Shown: positions 35,623 through 48,875 of the stretch, in pieces
How the letters are laid out: each line of letters starts with the position of its first letter
How positions within the stretch are numbered: the first letter of the stretch is position 1
Source: Atrichornis clamosus
Taxonomy: Eukaryota; Chordata; Aves; Passeriformes; Menuridae
NCBI GenBank assembly: GCA_013400975.1
Contig: WBMZ01006344.1
Span: 1-64,000, forward strand
Direction: 5' to 3'
DNA length: 64,000 nucleotides
Program-made: the position numbers and the translations under genes
Notes under the pieces: model-generated
What the model was told of the DNA's origin: nothing
Database searches by the model: none
What the model saw: the letters and a program-made list of their open reading frames with translations, nothing else

Positions 35623-38119
35623 TGGATAAATGGGATTTAATGTGTTAGGTGACTGTGCCATGTGCTGAATCAGGGCAGAGGTTCCTGCAGTCTCCCTCCT
35701 GTGCACCCTGGTGCATCCTCACTGGCAGCGTGTGGTTAAATCAATCTGTATAATCAATATAACTCTTTGACTCCATTTAATTTCGTAGAAAAGTGTATTG
35801 AATGTGGATGGAATCATAAAAGTGCCTGCGCAGACAAATGTCTGGTGTGGGGGGTTCCTTCAGGCATTTCTTACCAGTAAAGGTGTCGGCTCTGACCAGA
35901 GTGAGTTGGGAGATTCACTGGGGCAGAGCCCCTGCTGGTGCCAGCAGCATCCCAGTTCCAGGGGGTTTAACAAACCACAACAGGAGCGTTCAAAAAAATA
36001 TCAGTAGATAAACAGAAAGTACCAGAAAGCTGAATAAACACTGAAGGGTTGGACGGCGTAGTGAAAAAGATCACAAACAATGTTTGCTGGTTCACTGAGG
36101 CTTAAATCATTTCCCTGTAGCCAGTTCTATTTGGAAATGAATAAGTAAATACTTTGTACTGCAAGAATGGTTGCTTCTCTAGGAAAAACAAGTTGACAGG
36201 GTTTTTTTTTTTTTGTATTTTTTCCTGCAATTATTTTTTCTGGTCAAAACCAATGCAAAAGAGCAGAAAAACTTAAAAGTAACAAGGTGTTAAATGAAGT
36301 TGTCCTTGATAACTGTGCAAGGTCTGCCTCTCCCACTCTTGTAAATAAAATATGATTTTATGATACTTCTTTTTATTTTTGCAGTTATCCTGCAGTACTT
36401 TGCAAGCTGGCTCTGGTATAAATTTGCTTCATTTTTCCCTGCTTCATCTGCTGTTCTTCTTGGGGGTAAAGTGGGGCAGGAAGGGGTGAAATGGAGTTCT
36501 CTTGCTGCCCGGGAAGGATCCCTCTCCCTGCAACTACGGGCTTGTGCATTGTCTGTGTCACCTTACGTGGTGGCAGCAATCTTAAAATCCTTAAGACACT
36601 CATTAAACTCTGAATTCAGCATCCACTTGTTTTCATCCCAGCAGTTGTCGCTGGCATTTAAAGCCCCTGGGTCCAGTTGAGTTAACTGTGGTGGCTCTCA
36701 CCCAGTTGTTCTTCCCTGCCTGAATGCGATATTTCCCCTGAAAATACCACGAGTCTGGGATGCAGGTGGCACAGCTTCCAAACGTTAAACCAGACAGCAA
36801 TTATCCTGAGTTAGTCATTCATCTGCAATATTCCCGGGTTTTGGAGTTGGATTATTTTCCTTTTCTAAGCAGTTGTGGGTGCTGTTTGGCATTTAAGGAC
36901 TTGTTTGCTTTTAGCTGGTGGCTGAAGTCGTGTAATATCCTCGTAAATGAGAAAGGCAATGGAACTCTCCTGGGACAGCCCAGTGGCACAGATGGACGGG
37001 AGGAACCTGGCTGCTTCCCATCCCTGGAGCTTTAATGGTCCAGTACATAGCAGGAGACTCTGACCTGTTCCCATTCAGACAGCCAGCACTATTTAAATGC
37101 TATATTTGCCATCTATTTCTCTGGTTTTGGAGGTTTTTTAAAAGAGTGCCTTTAAAGCTATAACTATCAAATACAAATCAAATCAGGAGGCTCAACAAAC
37201 TGTTTTAACTTCAGGTTAGGTAGCCTAAAGAAGGGCTGTGGAACCTCCTGGCCCTGGAAATGCCCATCAGAAAGCTTTGATCTCTCTCCCTCCTTCAGAC
37301 AGGAGACACAGTTCTTGTAGTAGATATGAACACACAGAACAACTTCATTTTCATTTGATAGTGTTTTAAAACAAAATCGTTTTTGATCCATGAGAAGAGC
37401 AATGTGGATATTTAAAATGTGAATACTGATTTCTGAAATTTAAAAACCAGGTGATATTGTATAATCTTACTGCAACAAAGGAAATCATCTCGACTGGAAC
37501 AGGAAAATGTGAAAGAACTTTGCTGTTCCACAGAGTCATTCTGCCTTCTGTAGTTGCTCTTTGATCAGTGTGGGGTTTGGACTGCAAAGTGAAAAAGAAG
37601 TGGTCAGGATTGTTTCATTTCATTACCTTCAGGATGCTTTTTCCAGTTTGTAAAACACACAGATGCTTCTCTTTGGACACCTTCTGATTTGTGGACTCAG
37701 TTTGTGTTTTGTGTCCTGGCACAACTGTTGAGAATCTCATTGGATTGAGTAGCCAGTGCAAATAAAAAGTGGGTTATTTCTTGTGTGGAAGTGATAAAAA
37801 AATAATGAGACTAATCCGAAGTAGGGGAAGGAATTGCATCATCCTCTGGAATCAAGGTTGATATTTGTATACATTAAATAAACTAAGTAGAAATAATGAT
37901 GGAGGAGGAATCCGCTGAAGACCTGAAATCTGTGTTTGAGCTGGGCTTAAGTACACATTTTATTCCTTTGCTATGTAGTAAATGGTCAAAATGAAAACTC
38001 CAGGAATTGCCTTGTGGAATTTCTTACAGGGATATGACTGGGAAGTGTGTAGCAAGATTCTGAAAATACAAATTTTAGGTTTTGTATAAAGGTTATTTAT
38101 AATCAAAGTAATAAAAAAA
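35623..38119. other. Intronic sequence, nothing recognised
   Basis: About 2.5 kb with a T run at 36202-36214. No exon, RNA gene or repeat family seen. Confidence 0.5.
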
Positions 38120-38760
38120 TATTAGAACTTGCTCTTGCCCAGAGGTTAAAGCAACCTGTGGTTTGGGAATTGTGGAAAACATGAGGCAATGAAGATGTAA
38201 AAGCTGAAAAGAAGGGGAATGGAAGTAATCATACAGTTAAAAAAAAAAAAAGAGCAGTAATAGAAAAAAGGTTATAAAGGGTAAAACTGTTGCCTTAATG
38301 CATAGCTCAGCAGCATTAAAAGCACAATAAAAGGCAAACAAGTTGTGGAATGAATGAGCAGAGTGAGGGAAAATTGTACCTGTCTTGTCAGGGCTGCTGG
38401 GGTGGCTGCAGGAAGTGGAGCTTCCCTGTTATGGAAAAGCTGCTAGAAAAGAGATGAGGGCACAACAAAGGTGAAACTGGGGTGATCTGGGGTTCTGAGG
38501 ATGTAAAAGTATTTAGGGATGTTTGAAAAATAGAAGTTTAATAGCCTCTGAAAAATAGAGGTGGGAAAAGGATTAATGGGGGCTAATTGATTGAGAAAGA
38601 GGTTCTGCTGGGAATAAAACGTGCAGATGCTCCAGGAACATCTGAGCTGGTGGCACCTGTAAGAACAAGGCACTGTGAGCTGGGGTGAGAAAGGGCTGTG
38701 CGCATTAATCACAGTTCCTTGGAATTAAGAGAAATGCACCAAGTAGAGGCTTTCAAGGAG
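38000..38760. repeat. Purine-rich block on the + strand
   Basis: A/G-biased sequence with an A run at about 38239-38251 and phrases such as tgaaaagaaggggaatggaa and gaaaaatagaggtgggaaaa. Similar in texture to 26.56-27.33 kb, although I could not align the two by eye. Confidence 0.45.
38120..38170 (+). repeat. Copy 2 of the short dispersed repeat shared with 35.6 kb
   Basis: attagaacttgctcttgccc followed by agaggttaaagcaacctgtg and gtttggga matches copy 1 in order and spacing. The two copies are about 2.55 kb apart in the same orientation. Confidence 0.5.
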
Positions 38761-41497
38761 AAGTGTAGGGTAAATCTCCAAGTATTTGTAAAACACTGGC
38801 TAAGCTGTCACTCAGTGTGAGGAGGGAAAGGGAAGCAGCTTTCCACCAGACTTCCTTTGCAATAGTGTTTTATGCATCTAAACTCTTCTCACTTCGTTGG
38901 AATGGTGTTGGAGGGTGGAGATTATGAAGTTCATGTGGCTGCTGTGATCACTGCTGAAAATCCAGGCTGAGAGGGAAAGAAGAGGGGAGAGAAAGGCTCT
39001 GAGGTTATACTGAAAACTGGGCATTGTTGTGGTGTTGCTGTTGAGCTGGACCTTTCCCCAGAATCAGTGGCAGTTCTAGAGGTGTAGCATTCTTACAGGA
39101 ATTTGCTTCAGCATACGTGGCATCATCTATGGTACTATTGTGGTTTTCGGTTCTCTTTTATCTCTTGGATTGACTGCTTTAATTACACATTAATCACCCA
39201 TTTAAACTGCAAAACAATGTGTTTGTACATCCTGTAAATTCTAAACGTGACATTTGACCAGTCTGTGTGTTTTTCTGGGTGGACGAGTATTTCATGGATC
39301 TTTGGTGTTGGTTTTAAGAGACGTTGTGTTTATTAGCTTGTCTAGATGCTTATTGTTTATATGTCAAATTTTTCAACACTTCACTTGTACTGATGATGTT
39401 TTTCTGGCTGTGAAGACGTTGCTTTGTCCTGAAGGAATGATTGTTGTTTGTCTTGGTGGATCAGAGTTAACAAAAGCATCTTCATAAACAGTAAATAAAA
39501 CAAAGCCATAAATATTGATTCTTTTATTAAAAAAGCATTTAATTTTTTTTGCTATGTTTCCAAACTAATTCTTGCAGGCAAAAAGGAAATATCTAAGCAT
39601 TATATTTGTTCATGAAACTGTAAATTTTCCCAGAATGTGGGCTTCAGATTCCCGGGTTGATTTTGACGTCTGTACACAGGTGTGCAATTACTGAAATGTA
39701 AAATTGTCTTGTAATATTTGAGAGCAGAATAAAACCAGCCCTGTCTATGACCCTGTTCTTTGGACACTAATGATGGGAGTCCTTTTCCATTTGTTTGCCC
39801 TTCTTAATCCTTGGATGTTGAATATTTTTGTAATTCCCTTGAAAACTCTCCAGTGGCAAGTATTCCATCATTTCTCACACGTGACTGTTTCACAGAGCAA
39901 GTTGACTTCACTTTGAGAAGACACCGTGCAGTATCCAACACCTATGTTTATTGGATTAGTTGTATCTCCTTGGAAAATTGTTCTACTGTAGGAAAAAAAG
40001 TTAAATTTCCTACACCAAGTGATTTTTTAAAATATTTACCAGTGTGGGGGATGGCTGCTGTCACCTGGAGCTGTGGTGTTAACAGAGGGTAGAAGGGCCA
40101 CAGTTTGGAGGTCTCTTTGTCTTTCAGTGTGTTTTCAGCTGGCCACCAGAAGTGTGTTGTGAGGAGTAACCTGGCCCCTTGGAGACCTTCCTACCGTGGG
40201 CTGCTGCCTCTTCCAGTAAGGAGTCCCTTAGAAGGGTGAAGATGGGCACCCTGAAACTCTTGGGCATCAGCAAAGAACTGCCAAAAAACTGGTGGGTTTT
40301 GGTGAAATCCAGGATAGCATCTGAGCCTTCAGGATAATTTTTAAGGAAGAGATGGGTTGTTCGCTGTCATAGGATGATTTTATCACAAACATTTCCATGT
40401 CACTTTGCCACTTGAGGTTGACCCCTTACAATGAGATCTTAAATCCCATTAGCCAGGAAGGAATTACATGTGAGAAACGTCAAAGATCTGTGCTTATTGT
40501 ACGATCTTTGCAAATAACAAAGCCAAGGTTGTCTCCTTATGCTAAACTGAAGCTGAATGGACCTTTGTGGGCTTTTCTGGTTTGGTTTGTGGGGTGTTTG
40601 GTTTGGTTTTCCATTCTCACATCGTGGTTTCAGTATGTCTCTGATCTCTCTCAGCTTTCTTGGAGCCTGGCCAGTCTGCAACAGTTGAGGATTTAATTTT
40701 TTTCTTGAAGGTCTTTTCTCTGTCAACTGCAGCTGTTTTCCCATAGAAGAAAAAAGTATCTTTTCCCATTCTGCAACCTTTCTCATTCATGGTGCTTTTC
40801 AAAGGACATAATATCTTAGCGCATTCTAAATGTTGCAAAGGATTTGAATAACTTCTACTTCAGCATATGGTGTGGATCAGCTGTGAGCTCCACTACAAAT
40901 AAAGCAACCTGCACGAGGGAGTCAAGGCCGACAGTAAACTAGGTGGGAGAAAATTGAAAATGTGGAATTAGTGGAACTATGAGATAGATCAGTGCACCCA
41001 TTATAAATATTTGGGTAAAATAATATGCTTGAAATTGCAGGAGAAATTGATGGCTTGGCTTGTCTGTGCCCCACATTTATTTAAAGTCTTTTGCCTACTT
41101 GTAATGCTCTTTTAAAAAATAATTAATATCTTTGAACATTTGATATAATTTTAAGTATTGACAGAAATGTGGACTTGCAATTTAAAAGCAATTGTCTTCA
41201 TTAATTAACATCCAGAGTTAAGCTCATTTGTGGCCAGACGAGGTCTGTAGACAACCAGGGAAGGGAGGTGCATTTCCTTTCACGTCCCCAGAAAACCCTG
41301 CATAAACACAAATTATTTATCAAGATACCCCAGGTCAGAGGGTGTCTTGGTACTTAATGGTGTTTTGTGGCAATGTTTTCTTTTCCTTGCAGTTATTTCC
41401 AGCTGATGGAGTACTCTGTTATGCATCAGTGTCCAGTGACTGTACACATAGTTATTGCGTGCGTGTATATACACACAGCCTTTGCACACTCATGCAT
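38761..41497. other. Intronic sequence, nothing recognised
   Basis: About 2.7 kb of AT-rich sequence with no CR1 and no supported exon. Confidence 0.5.
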
Positions 41498-41504
41498 TAT
41501 ATAT

Positions 41505-41535
<31 letters not shown>
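41498..41535. repeat. Compound TA/TG/TA microsatellite
   Basis: A tatatatat run, then (TG)n, then (TA)n over about 38 bp. Likely length-polymorphic. Confidence 0.93.
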
Positions 41536-42022
41536 GGCATTTTCTGCTGCTGAGGGATGGAACAGACAGGGCTACACGGGGCCTTAATGTATTTCCATGT
41601 AGGTTGTTCTGAATTCCAGTTTTCCTGTTGACTCTTTCTGTGGCGATGCCTGACTCTAGCCTCCCTCACCTGGCCTGGTGCACCTGAATGTCCAGAATCT
41701 CCAGTGCCAATCTGAAGGATGCAGTTGTGCTTCCCCAGCCTGCCCCAGTCTTGGCACGTGGCTGAATGTGTTAAAAATGAATGAGTTAAAAAGCAAATTA
41801 AAGCTGAGTGAAAAACTGCAAAAGAATGGTGTGATAGGAGGCAGATATCCCTATATGTTTTACAGAAATAGGACTTGGCAGAGGTATTTGTTTGTGACTT
41901 TACAGCTGAAATTGAATTTTCTAAACCATGTCAAAAACTAGAAAATGACACAGTGTAATGCAGGACATAAAGATTCCCGTCGGGAAGCACAGAGAGGATC
42001 TGTGGTAACTGTAGGAACAAAT

Positions 42023-42090
42023 CCCCTCCCAGGAGTGACACGTGTAACTCTAAAATCCCCCTCACGAGCGACATATGTAACTCTAATAGC
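42023..42090 (+). repeat. Two tandem imperfect 34-bp units
   Basis: Both units begin cccctc and contain ga-gcgaca or gtgaca, then tgtaactctaa. The first spans 42023-42056 and the second 42057-42090 (one base shorter, several substitutions). Not a CR1 segment. Confidence 0.8.
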
Positions 42091-42148
42091 CCTGTCTTTC
42101 TCCTGGTCCTCAGCTGTGTTCTCTGTCGAGGCAGAGGCTGCACCACAG

Positions 42149-42175
42149 TCTAACACACTTTAGAAATGTGTTAGA
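42149..42175. other. Short perfect hairpin
   Basis: tctaacac at 42149-42156 pairs perfectly with gtgttaga at 42168-42175 across an 11-base spacer. It is not followed by a T run of terminator type; its role is unknown. Confidence 0.55.
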
Positions 42176-42778
42176 ATTTTTAAAAAAGCCCTAAAACACC
42201 CATGTTTTGAAACAGCATCTGCGATATGTGCTGGCACTTGTTTCCAAATAGCTGTTAGAGAAAACTTTAGTACGTGTTTCCATGCTTGGGTGCTCTTTTT
42301 TGAGCTGACATAAAAGAACCCATAAACGTTTTTGATGTCTGTGTGAGATGGTGACGGTGGAGACGCTGCAGTGTAGGGATGTTCTTGTCCCAGATCCCCA
42401 TGGGTAGTGAGGCACAGCTGACTGTCCCTGCTACTGACACCCAGGGTGATGATCTGTAAGCACATTTGTGTAGGATGCCAGCTTAAGTCATGACCTATTC
42501 CATGTTGTTGCAATGATATTGGGCAAGTTTCTGTTCCAGTAAGTTCAAGAACTTGTCTTCTTAGGGAGAAAAAAAGACGTGGAGAGATGTAGGAGTCAGG
42601 ACTTCGTGCACCTTTGGGTGATGCCATGGGCTGAATTGGTGCAAAAGGGTCAGAGTAGAATGAAAAGGTAAAGGAGTTCCTGAGAGAAGCATCAGGCTCA
42701 GTAGTGCAATTGAGGCCTCAGCTCAAACATTCCTTAAAATAAGCTTGGAATTGGGCACTAAATTAAAGATTTGTCACA

Positions 42779-42930
42779 ATCATAGAAAGCCCATTCAGTC
42801 CCACCCCCTGCCACGGGCAGGGACACCTCCCACTATCCCAGGTTGCTCCAAGACCCGTCCAACCTGGCCTTGGACACTTCCAGGGATGGGGCAGCCACAG
42901 CTCCTCTGGACAACCTGTGCCAGCCTTTTT
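42779..42930 (-). mobile_element. CR1 LINE 3' end
   Basis: Reads aatcatagaaagcccattca, gtcccaccccctgccacggg, cccactatcccaggttgctc, ccagggatggggcagccaca, then caacctgtgccagcc. A short deletion removed the usual 'ggtttgggttggaagggacc' part. Confidence 0.93.
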
Positions 42931-45715
42931 TATTTCAGACCCCAAACCCATTAAAACACAAATACTTTTAAGGTGATTAATACTGTATCTTCCAAATGCA
43001 AAACATTAAAAAGCAAAATAAAACATTGCTTTTATTAGAATATTTTTTTTAAAATTAAAACTCTTGCAAGGCTTTGCTGTTCACATACTATGTTGGGAGT
43101 GTGTTGGTTGCTGTGTCTTTCTTCCCTGTGCGTCAGTGGTTATATGGTTTTTTTCAGATTAGTTCTATCACTAAGGCCAGATTGGTGTTTCTTTCTGCCA
43201 CTAAAAAAAAAGGTTGGCTCAGCAGTTGAAAAAACAGGTCTTTTCTGTAAATACTTCCCCAGCTCCCAAGGCTGCTCAGTCCATTCAAAATCTGCTTGTG
43301 TGCTCCCTCTGTCACCCCTGTCTGACCCTGCTGAGGCTGATGGTTCTCATGCCTTCCTAAGGATGTTCATCTTATTCACTTGATCAAGGCCAAATAAAAA
43401 TCAAATTGGGCAGAGCAAGAGAAATATTGGAAAATCAGTCACAATGTGAGTAAGTTTGAGGTTTTAGGAGATGGGAAGCTTGGAAATTTGGACAAGTGGC
43501 TGTTACTGACAATTTCAGAGTCTGCCTGAAAAAAATGCCTCTGATATTTGCTATTTGTTGTGGGAGCAGTTGTTCCCCACTTGTGAAAGGCTCCGTGATC
43601 CAATCCAGGAATAGCAGCAGTGCTTTTGTTGCTTGGAGGCACATGTTGTGATGAGCAGAAACGAATAGTGAGCAACCCATCCGCTGAAAAATGCCACATA
43701 CAGGATTTAGGCTGTTAGAGAGCCCAGACAATTTCCAAGGTGTCAAGCTGGATTGGTGAATAATTCATAAATGAGAGAATGTCCATGTGACTGCGCAAAG
43801 CCCTTGTGCACAGGGTTTTGTTCAGCCCCTTCTCATGGCAGTGACTTTTACAGGCTTGTGTAATCCTCTCTACACCCCCACAACAAACCTGTTTTATTTC
43901 ATTTATTTCATAGCTGGGTCAGGAATTCAACTGGCATCCAAACCCTTCTGCCAGAATTGCACAGGGAGCTGAGACATTGACCTCCACGATCTTTTCTTCA
44001 ACAGATGGCCTGATGGGCTAAATAAAATCTCGTTTACACCAGGGTGGCCACTTACCTGACTTGCCCAAGATCCTGCTCCCTTGTGAGCAGAGTAATGCAA
44101 AGCGTGTGCTGTCACATTCCTTACAGGGACTTGTAGAGCAGCATGGCATGGAAAGCTGATCCTGCATGGAATGCTGGTGCGAAGAACTGGGTGTTCGTCA
44201 TGCTTTTACATTTTTCCTGTGGATTTTTTCCTCCCTGAGAGATTCTTCATACCAGGAGAGTATGAGAATATCAGTGATTTATTCATTTTGCCGAGCATAA
44301 CATCACCCTTGCTGAGATTAAATCTTCCAGGGAGTTACAGTTTTATGTTTGTTTGGGTTTTGATGTTGTAGCAATAAGCAGAAAAACTCTGGCCTTAAGG
44401 GGCAAGGAAAGCAGCTGGCACATGAATGGCAGAAGCAGCTGAACCCCTGAGATATCTGAATAATTTCTGGTGTATTATCACCTCCTTTGTCCTTACTGCA
44501 TCAGAGTTCATGAAAAGGACTTGGTTCTTTGAACTGGCTGACACAGTGTGCACTGAGATCTTTTGCCCAGCTCCCACAACTGGCTTACAAGTTAATAAGT
44601 GGGGCTCAAAGTCTGACCCTTGGTTTTGAAATCCTCTGGTAGCATGTCAGGACTGGGGAATATGCTTGTAATTGGATTTTTAACAGATATGAGTGTGTTT
44701 TAAGTCCTCCTTGAACTCTGTGAGCAGAACTGATAGAATATACCAATAAACAGGGAAAAGGCAAGTAAACACAGGGTTTGGAGCATAGTGATCACTCTGT
44801 AATCCCCTAATTTCTCAAGGAATCTCTGGGATATTCTTCCATCAGGTGCCAAAAAGCAAGGTTAAACAGCTGCTGCACATAATACTGGTGGCCAATTCAA
44901 ACAAAGATTCAAGTGAGACATAAAGATATTCTGTTTTTTTTTCTTTTCTATGTCATTATTCAGCATAGAAAATCAATACGTATGTATGTATGCTGCTTGC
45001 ATTAACAAGGTGTTATTTGTAGCACCTGGATGCCTTGTGAATTAAAAGCCCTCCAAAAAATTAAAAAATAAAATTTATGAGTTAATATATTGAGATCAGA
45101 CAATATTAGCCTTGAAGGGCCTTGTTATGAGTGGAGAAGGGCTTGGCTATTGTTATCCTAATAACTTATTCATTCAATAGAAGAAAATCTATATGGAAAG
45201 AACAAGATAAATCCATGTTTCCTCACAAACATATGCATCAGCACATACTCCAGCAAGTGCTATAAAAGTGTGTACTCTTCCCTAAGCCTGTCATAAGGGA
45301 GTGAATTATGCTGCTACACTCTGTGGTGGGGTAAAAGATCTGAGCAATCCTGACTTCAGAACAGTAAGGACCTGTCTCTCCATTAATTAGGGAGCACATT
45401 CTGTTGTGTTTGCCTTTAATGAGGGAAGCTGAGCTGGTTGGACTCTTTGGGGAAGGAGGACAACTTATTTTCCTTTCCCACTTGTATTTGCTTTCAAATT
45501 TGTGACATTTTCAGGGCAGTAAGGGGCAACTCCCTGATGAAGTTATCAGGACAATAAAACATCAGGAATGTGTCTATTGATTTAAGAAAGAAAGGAAGTT
45601 CTGAATTTTATGGTCTTGGAGGTGACCTTCAGATTCTTGGCTTATTTAAAACTTGTCTTAGCAACAAATTCTCTGGTAGCACATCTTTGGGCAGTAGCAA
45701 CTCTGCTGTGATTCT
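42931..45715. other. Intronic sequence, nothing recognised
   Basis: About 2.8 kb of unique-looking AT-rich DNA. Confidence 0.5.
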
Positions 45716-45791
45716 CAGTAGCTGAATAGAATTTCATTTTCTTGTGATTTTTTTTTTTCCCTGTATAATAAGCCTAAAACATCTTCAGTTT
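45716..45791 (+). repeat. Direct duplication, copy 1
   Basis: cagtagctgaatagaatttc, attttcttgtgattt, ctgtataataagcctaaaac and atcttcagtt match copy 2 at 46431-46499 in order. The copies differ by an internal T run and scattered substitutions. Confidence 0.85.
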
Positions 45792-46104
45792 GAAGGTTTC
45801 AAGGTTGCTAACTAATTACCCAGCCTTAGAAGGGTTTCTCTGAAAGGTGTTGTACTGCAACTGTTCAGTAGAAGGTTTCTTGTACTATTTTATTTGAAAG
45901 CATAGCTGAATCTAAAGAGAAAATACCACACTAATTAGTTGCTTATCAAGTGGGATCTGTCAATTTTTATATTCTTTATCTGAAGTAAAACCCACAGTTT
46001 CAGACTGCTGAAATGTAAAACAATAGGACTAATTTCAGGTTGACCTTAATGTTCACCCTGTCTTTGCTTTGAAGGAAGAACCGTTCTCTCAATATTTACA
46101 TTTA

Positions 46105-46430
46105 TTAGAAAAGTGTTGATTTTTGAGGAGCCTCTGGCAGGTTTGCAGGAGGAGGCAGCAGCAGAGCTGATTTCGTGGCTGCACTCCAGCAGTAGCCATG
46201 GGAGTCACTCCTGGTTGTGGGGCTGACAGGCTCGAGGCCAAAGCCAGGTTGTGGTTTCCTCTGTGGCCACCCTGGCTGTGTAAATGTCATTTTACACCTC
46301 CCTGGCTGTGAGAAACCTGAGGAATGAGTCCTAAGAACCCTGCCCTGCCCCTGCCTCCTCCTTGGCTCTGGTCTCACCGGTGGCTTTAGCAAGGGCATGG
46401 TCTGAGCTGGAACAGCTGAGAAGTTCAAGG
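46105..46430. other. GC-rich block between two direct duplicates
   Basis: Markedly richer in G and C than its surroundings, with a 20-bp inverted repeat gtgtaaa-tgtcat-tttacac at 46278-46297, flanked by two 'ccctggctgtg' repeats. No CR1 signature and no recognisable protein in any frame. Confidence 0.6.
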
Positions 46431-46499
46431 CAGTAGCTGGATAGAATTTATTTTTCTTGTGATTTATGCCTGCATAATAACCCTAAAACTTCTTCAGTT
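46431..46499 (+). repeat. Direct duplication, copy 2
   Basis: cagtagctggatagaattta, tttttcttgtgatttatgcc, tgcataataaccctaaaact and tcttcagtt correspond to copy 1, offset by 715 bp. The copy ends at the same point as copy 1. Confidence 0.85.
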
Positions 46500-46972
46500 G
46501 CTCTTTGTTGTCAGTGTCATTAGCATTCAGTCAGTACTGCCACAGTGTCGGGTAAAATACTTGGAATTTGACATAAGGTGTGTGGTTTGAATGTTTGTGA
46601 GGACTTTGGTTTTTGGGGAGATGCTTGGCGTGGAAAAGATGAGTGAGCAGGTGTTCAGTAAGAGAGCAGCAGCTCCCTGGAACCGGGTGTCCAGCCCTCC
46701 CTATCCTTGTCTGGAAATTCCCCTGGCACACTGCACCTGGTGCTTGGAAGCACCAGCTGAGGAGGGAAAACCAGAGATTGTGGCTTGACTGACCTGTAGA
46801 AGATCTTGGGCATCAAAGTACTAATAACAACATCTCTGAGAGCTTGATGAGCAATTAAATTCACACTTAATTTAAAGTTGCAGTTAAGTAGTGCTTCACA
46901 TTTTAACACATCCTATAAACATCCTTGAGATGTTGACTGTACAATTGTGTGGATGAGTACATGAAATCTGAG

Positions 46973-47050
46973 AATCATAGAATGGCTTGGTTTGGAAGGG
47001 ACCTTAAAGATCACTTAGTTTCAAGCCCTCTGCCATGGGCAGGGATGGCA
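46973..47050 (-). mobile_element. CR1 LINE 3' end, short
   Basis: Reads agaatcatagaatggcttgg, tttggaagggaccttaaaga, tcacttagtttcaagccctc, tgccatgggcagggatggc and then departs from CR1. Only about 80 bp of the 3' end are present. Confidence 0.92.
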
Positions 47051-48875
47051 CCCAAATCCAGGCACATCCCTCAGAATGCAGACATGGACAAGCAGCATGG
47101 CCTTGGGAACTGTACCTGCAGTATGAAATGTAGTTTAAAGGTGCCAGGAGCTGTGGGGAGTGTGGATGCTCTACTGAAAAAGCAAGTTTTCCTTTCATTG
47201 ACAGTGCTGCAGTTCATGGGCTGTGTCTTTAGTTTTCAGTTCTGTCACAGTGTTGGTCAAAATCCTTGGAAACACGTGATGCTGTTAATGTGACAGTTTG
47301 GCTGGCCAGACTTTCATAAAAAACCAAAACAAAACCCCCAAACCTCCCCAGATTACTTCAGAAGTTGGTGCTATGTGGAATTTTAGATCCTTTTTGATGC
47401 TTGATTTCTGGCACCACTGTGTATGAAGTAGACTTGACGGGTAATTACCTAAATAACAAGTGGTTAAAATAATCTTTTACCCTCCAGTGTAATAAAAATA
47501 TTTTAGGGATAAATAAGTATGTTAATGACCCAGAGAATTCCAGGAGGGCTAAGGATATATGTTTTAGAAACACAGCTCTTATAAAACTGATAGGGAAAGA
47601 GTTGCATGCTGAGTTTGGCTGATTCTGGGAACAGAAAGAAATTACACTCTGCTGTTTTTCCAAATTAGTCCCCTTCATAAAGGCTGTGTGAATACAAAAT
47701 AGAAACTGAGCCAAATGGGGCAAATTATCTTAATTCTTGTTAATTCATTTATGCATTGTCACAATTCACTGACTGAAAAATCTTGAACTGTTTAAAATGG
47801 TACAATAATGGAGCCAATATTTTAGAAGAAAAAAAAAAGTAGGATAAGATTCTTACAGTTAGCATGTGGTATCTACAGCACCATGAAATCAAAATTTCAT
47901 AAAGATATCTGAGTTGCAGAGGCACATCTAGGGCATGTAACCAGTTTGTAGGGGAATATGCTGCGCCTTTGCCTTACGAGGGTAAAACGTATTTGTGTAT
48001 CAGGAAAGCACAGGCTGCAAGTGGTATGTGTTCTAAATGGAAAGGTGTGTTTTAAATGGACTGCCTGCAGATTTGGAAATTGGATTCTTCCCGCTAGTAC
48101 AACTAGGCAGAACTGCAAAGAAATTGTCAGGTGGCAGGGCTGCCCACACCCGGTTCCTCTGGTGGTTCACATCACGGGGCTCTGTGTCAGAGGACACTAA
48201 ACAGGTGGAAAAGAGCTTTGTTTTTTCCACAGGTAGTTTCTATATTTGCATCCCAACCAGAAGTGATCCATGTCAGTACATTTCTTACTCAGCCACTGAA
48301 AATGGTGTGTTTGCAGAGCCTGTTTGAGCAGAGCATTAAGAGGGACTGTGTCTTCAGATGTTCAGATTTTTAGTGTTCTTTTAGACACAGTGTTTGTTTA
48401 AATGCAACATATTCTTCCCAGTGCCTGAGAGTTGGGAAGGGCGTAGTTCTGTGTGTGGAACAGCACTGAGCTCTTCTGTCCTGACTTATCACAGATCACT
48501 GACACAATTAAGATGCCAAACTTGAGGTATCAGTGAATCTCAGTGCTTTATCGAATAAGGAGAGGAGGTAGGCTAAATGTCCTTGCATCCTTTTTTTTTT
48601 TTTTTTTGAGAAATTTTGGTCGTTTGAGAAATACTCAAGTTATCAGCATCTGACACCATTGTTCCTGACAAGTTGATTATCCTGGCAATACAGTTGGCTA
48701 CCTGCACATGCACCCTCATTTAAAGGAAAACATCCTGGGTCTGATGAGGTTACTCCGCACAGTGAGTTCAACACAGCAGTGATCTCTGTGAGTGACAGAG
48801 TCACGAGCAAGTTATGCAGCTTGCTCTGATGATGTGTCAGTAGAACTTCCAAGGGAAAAGCTGCTGTTGCCTACC
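47051..48875. other. Intronic sequence with a T run at 48591-48607
   Basis: About 1.8 kb of unique-looking sequence plus a 17-base T homopolymer. No supported exon or RNA gene. Confidence 0.5.
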
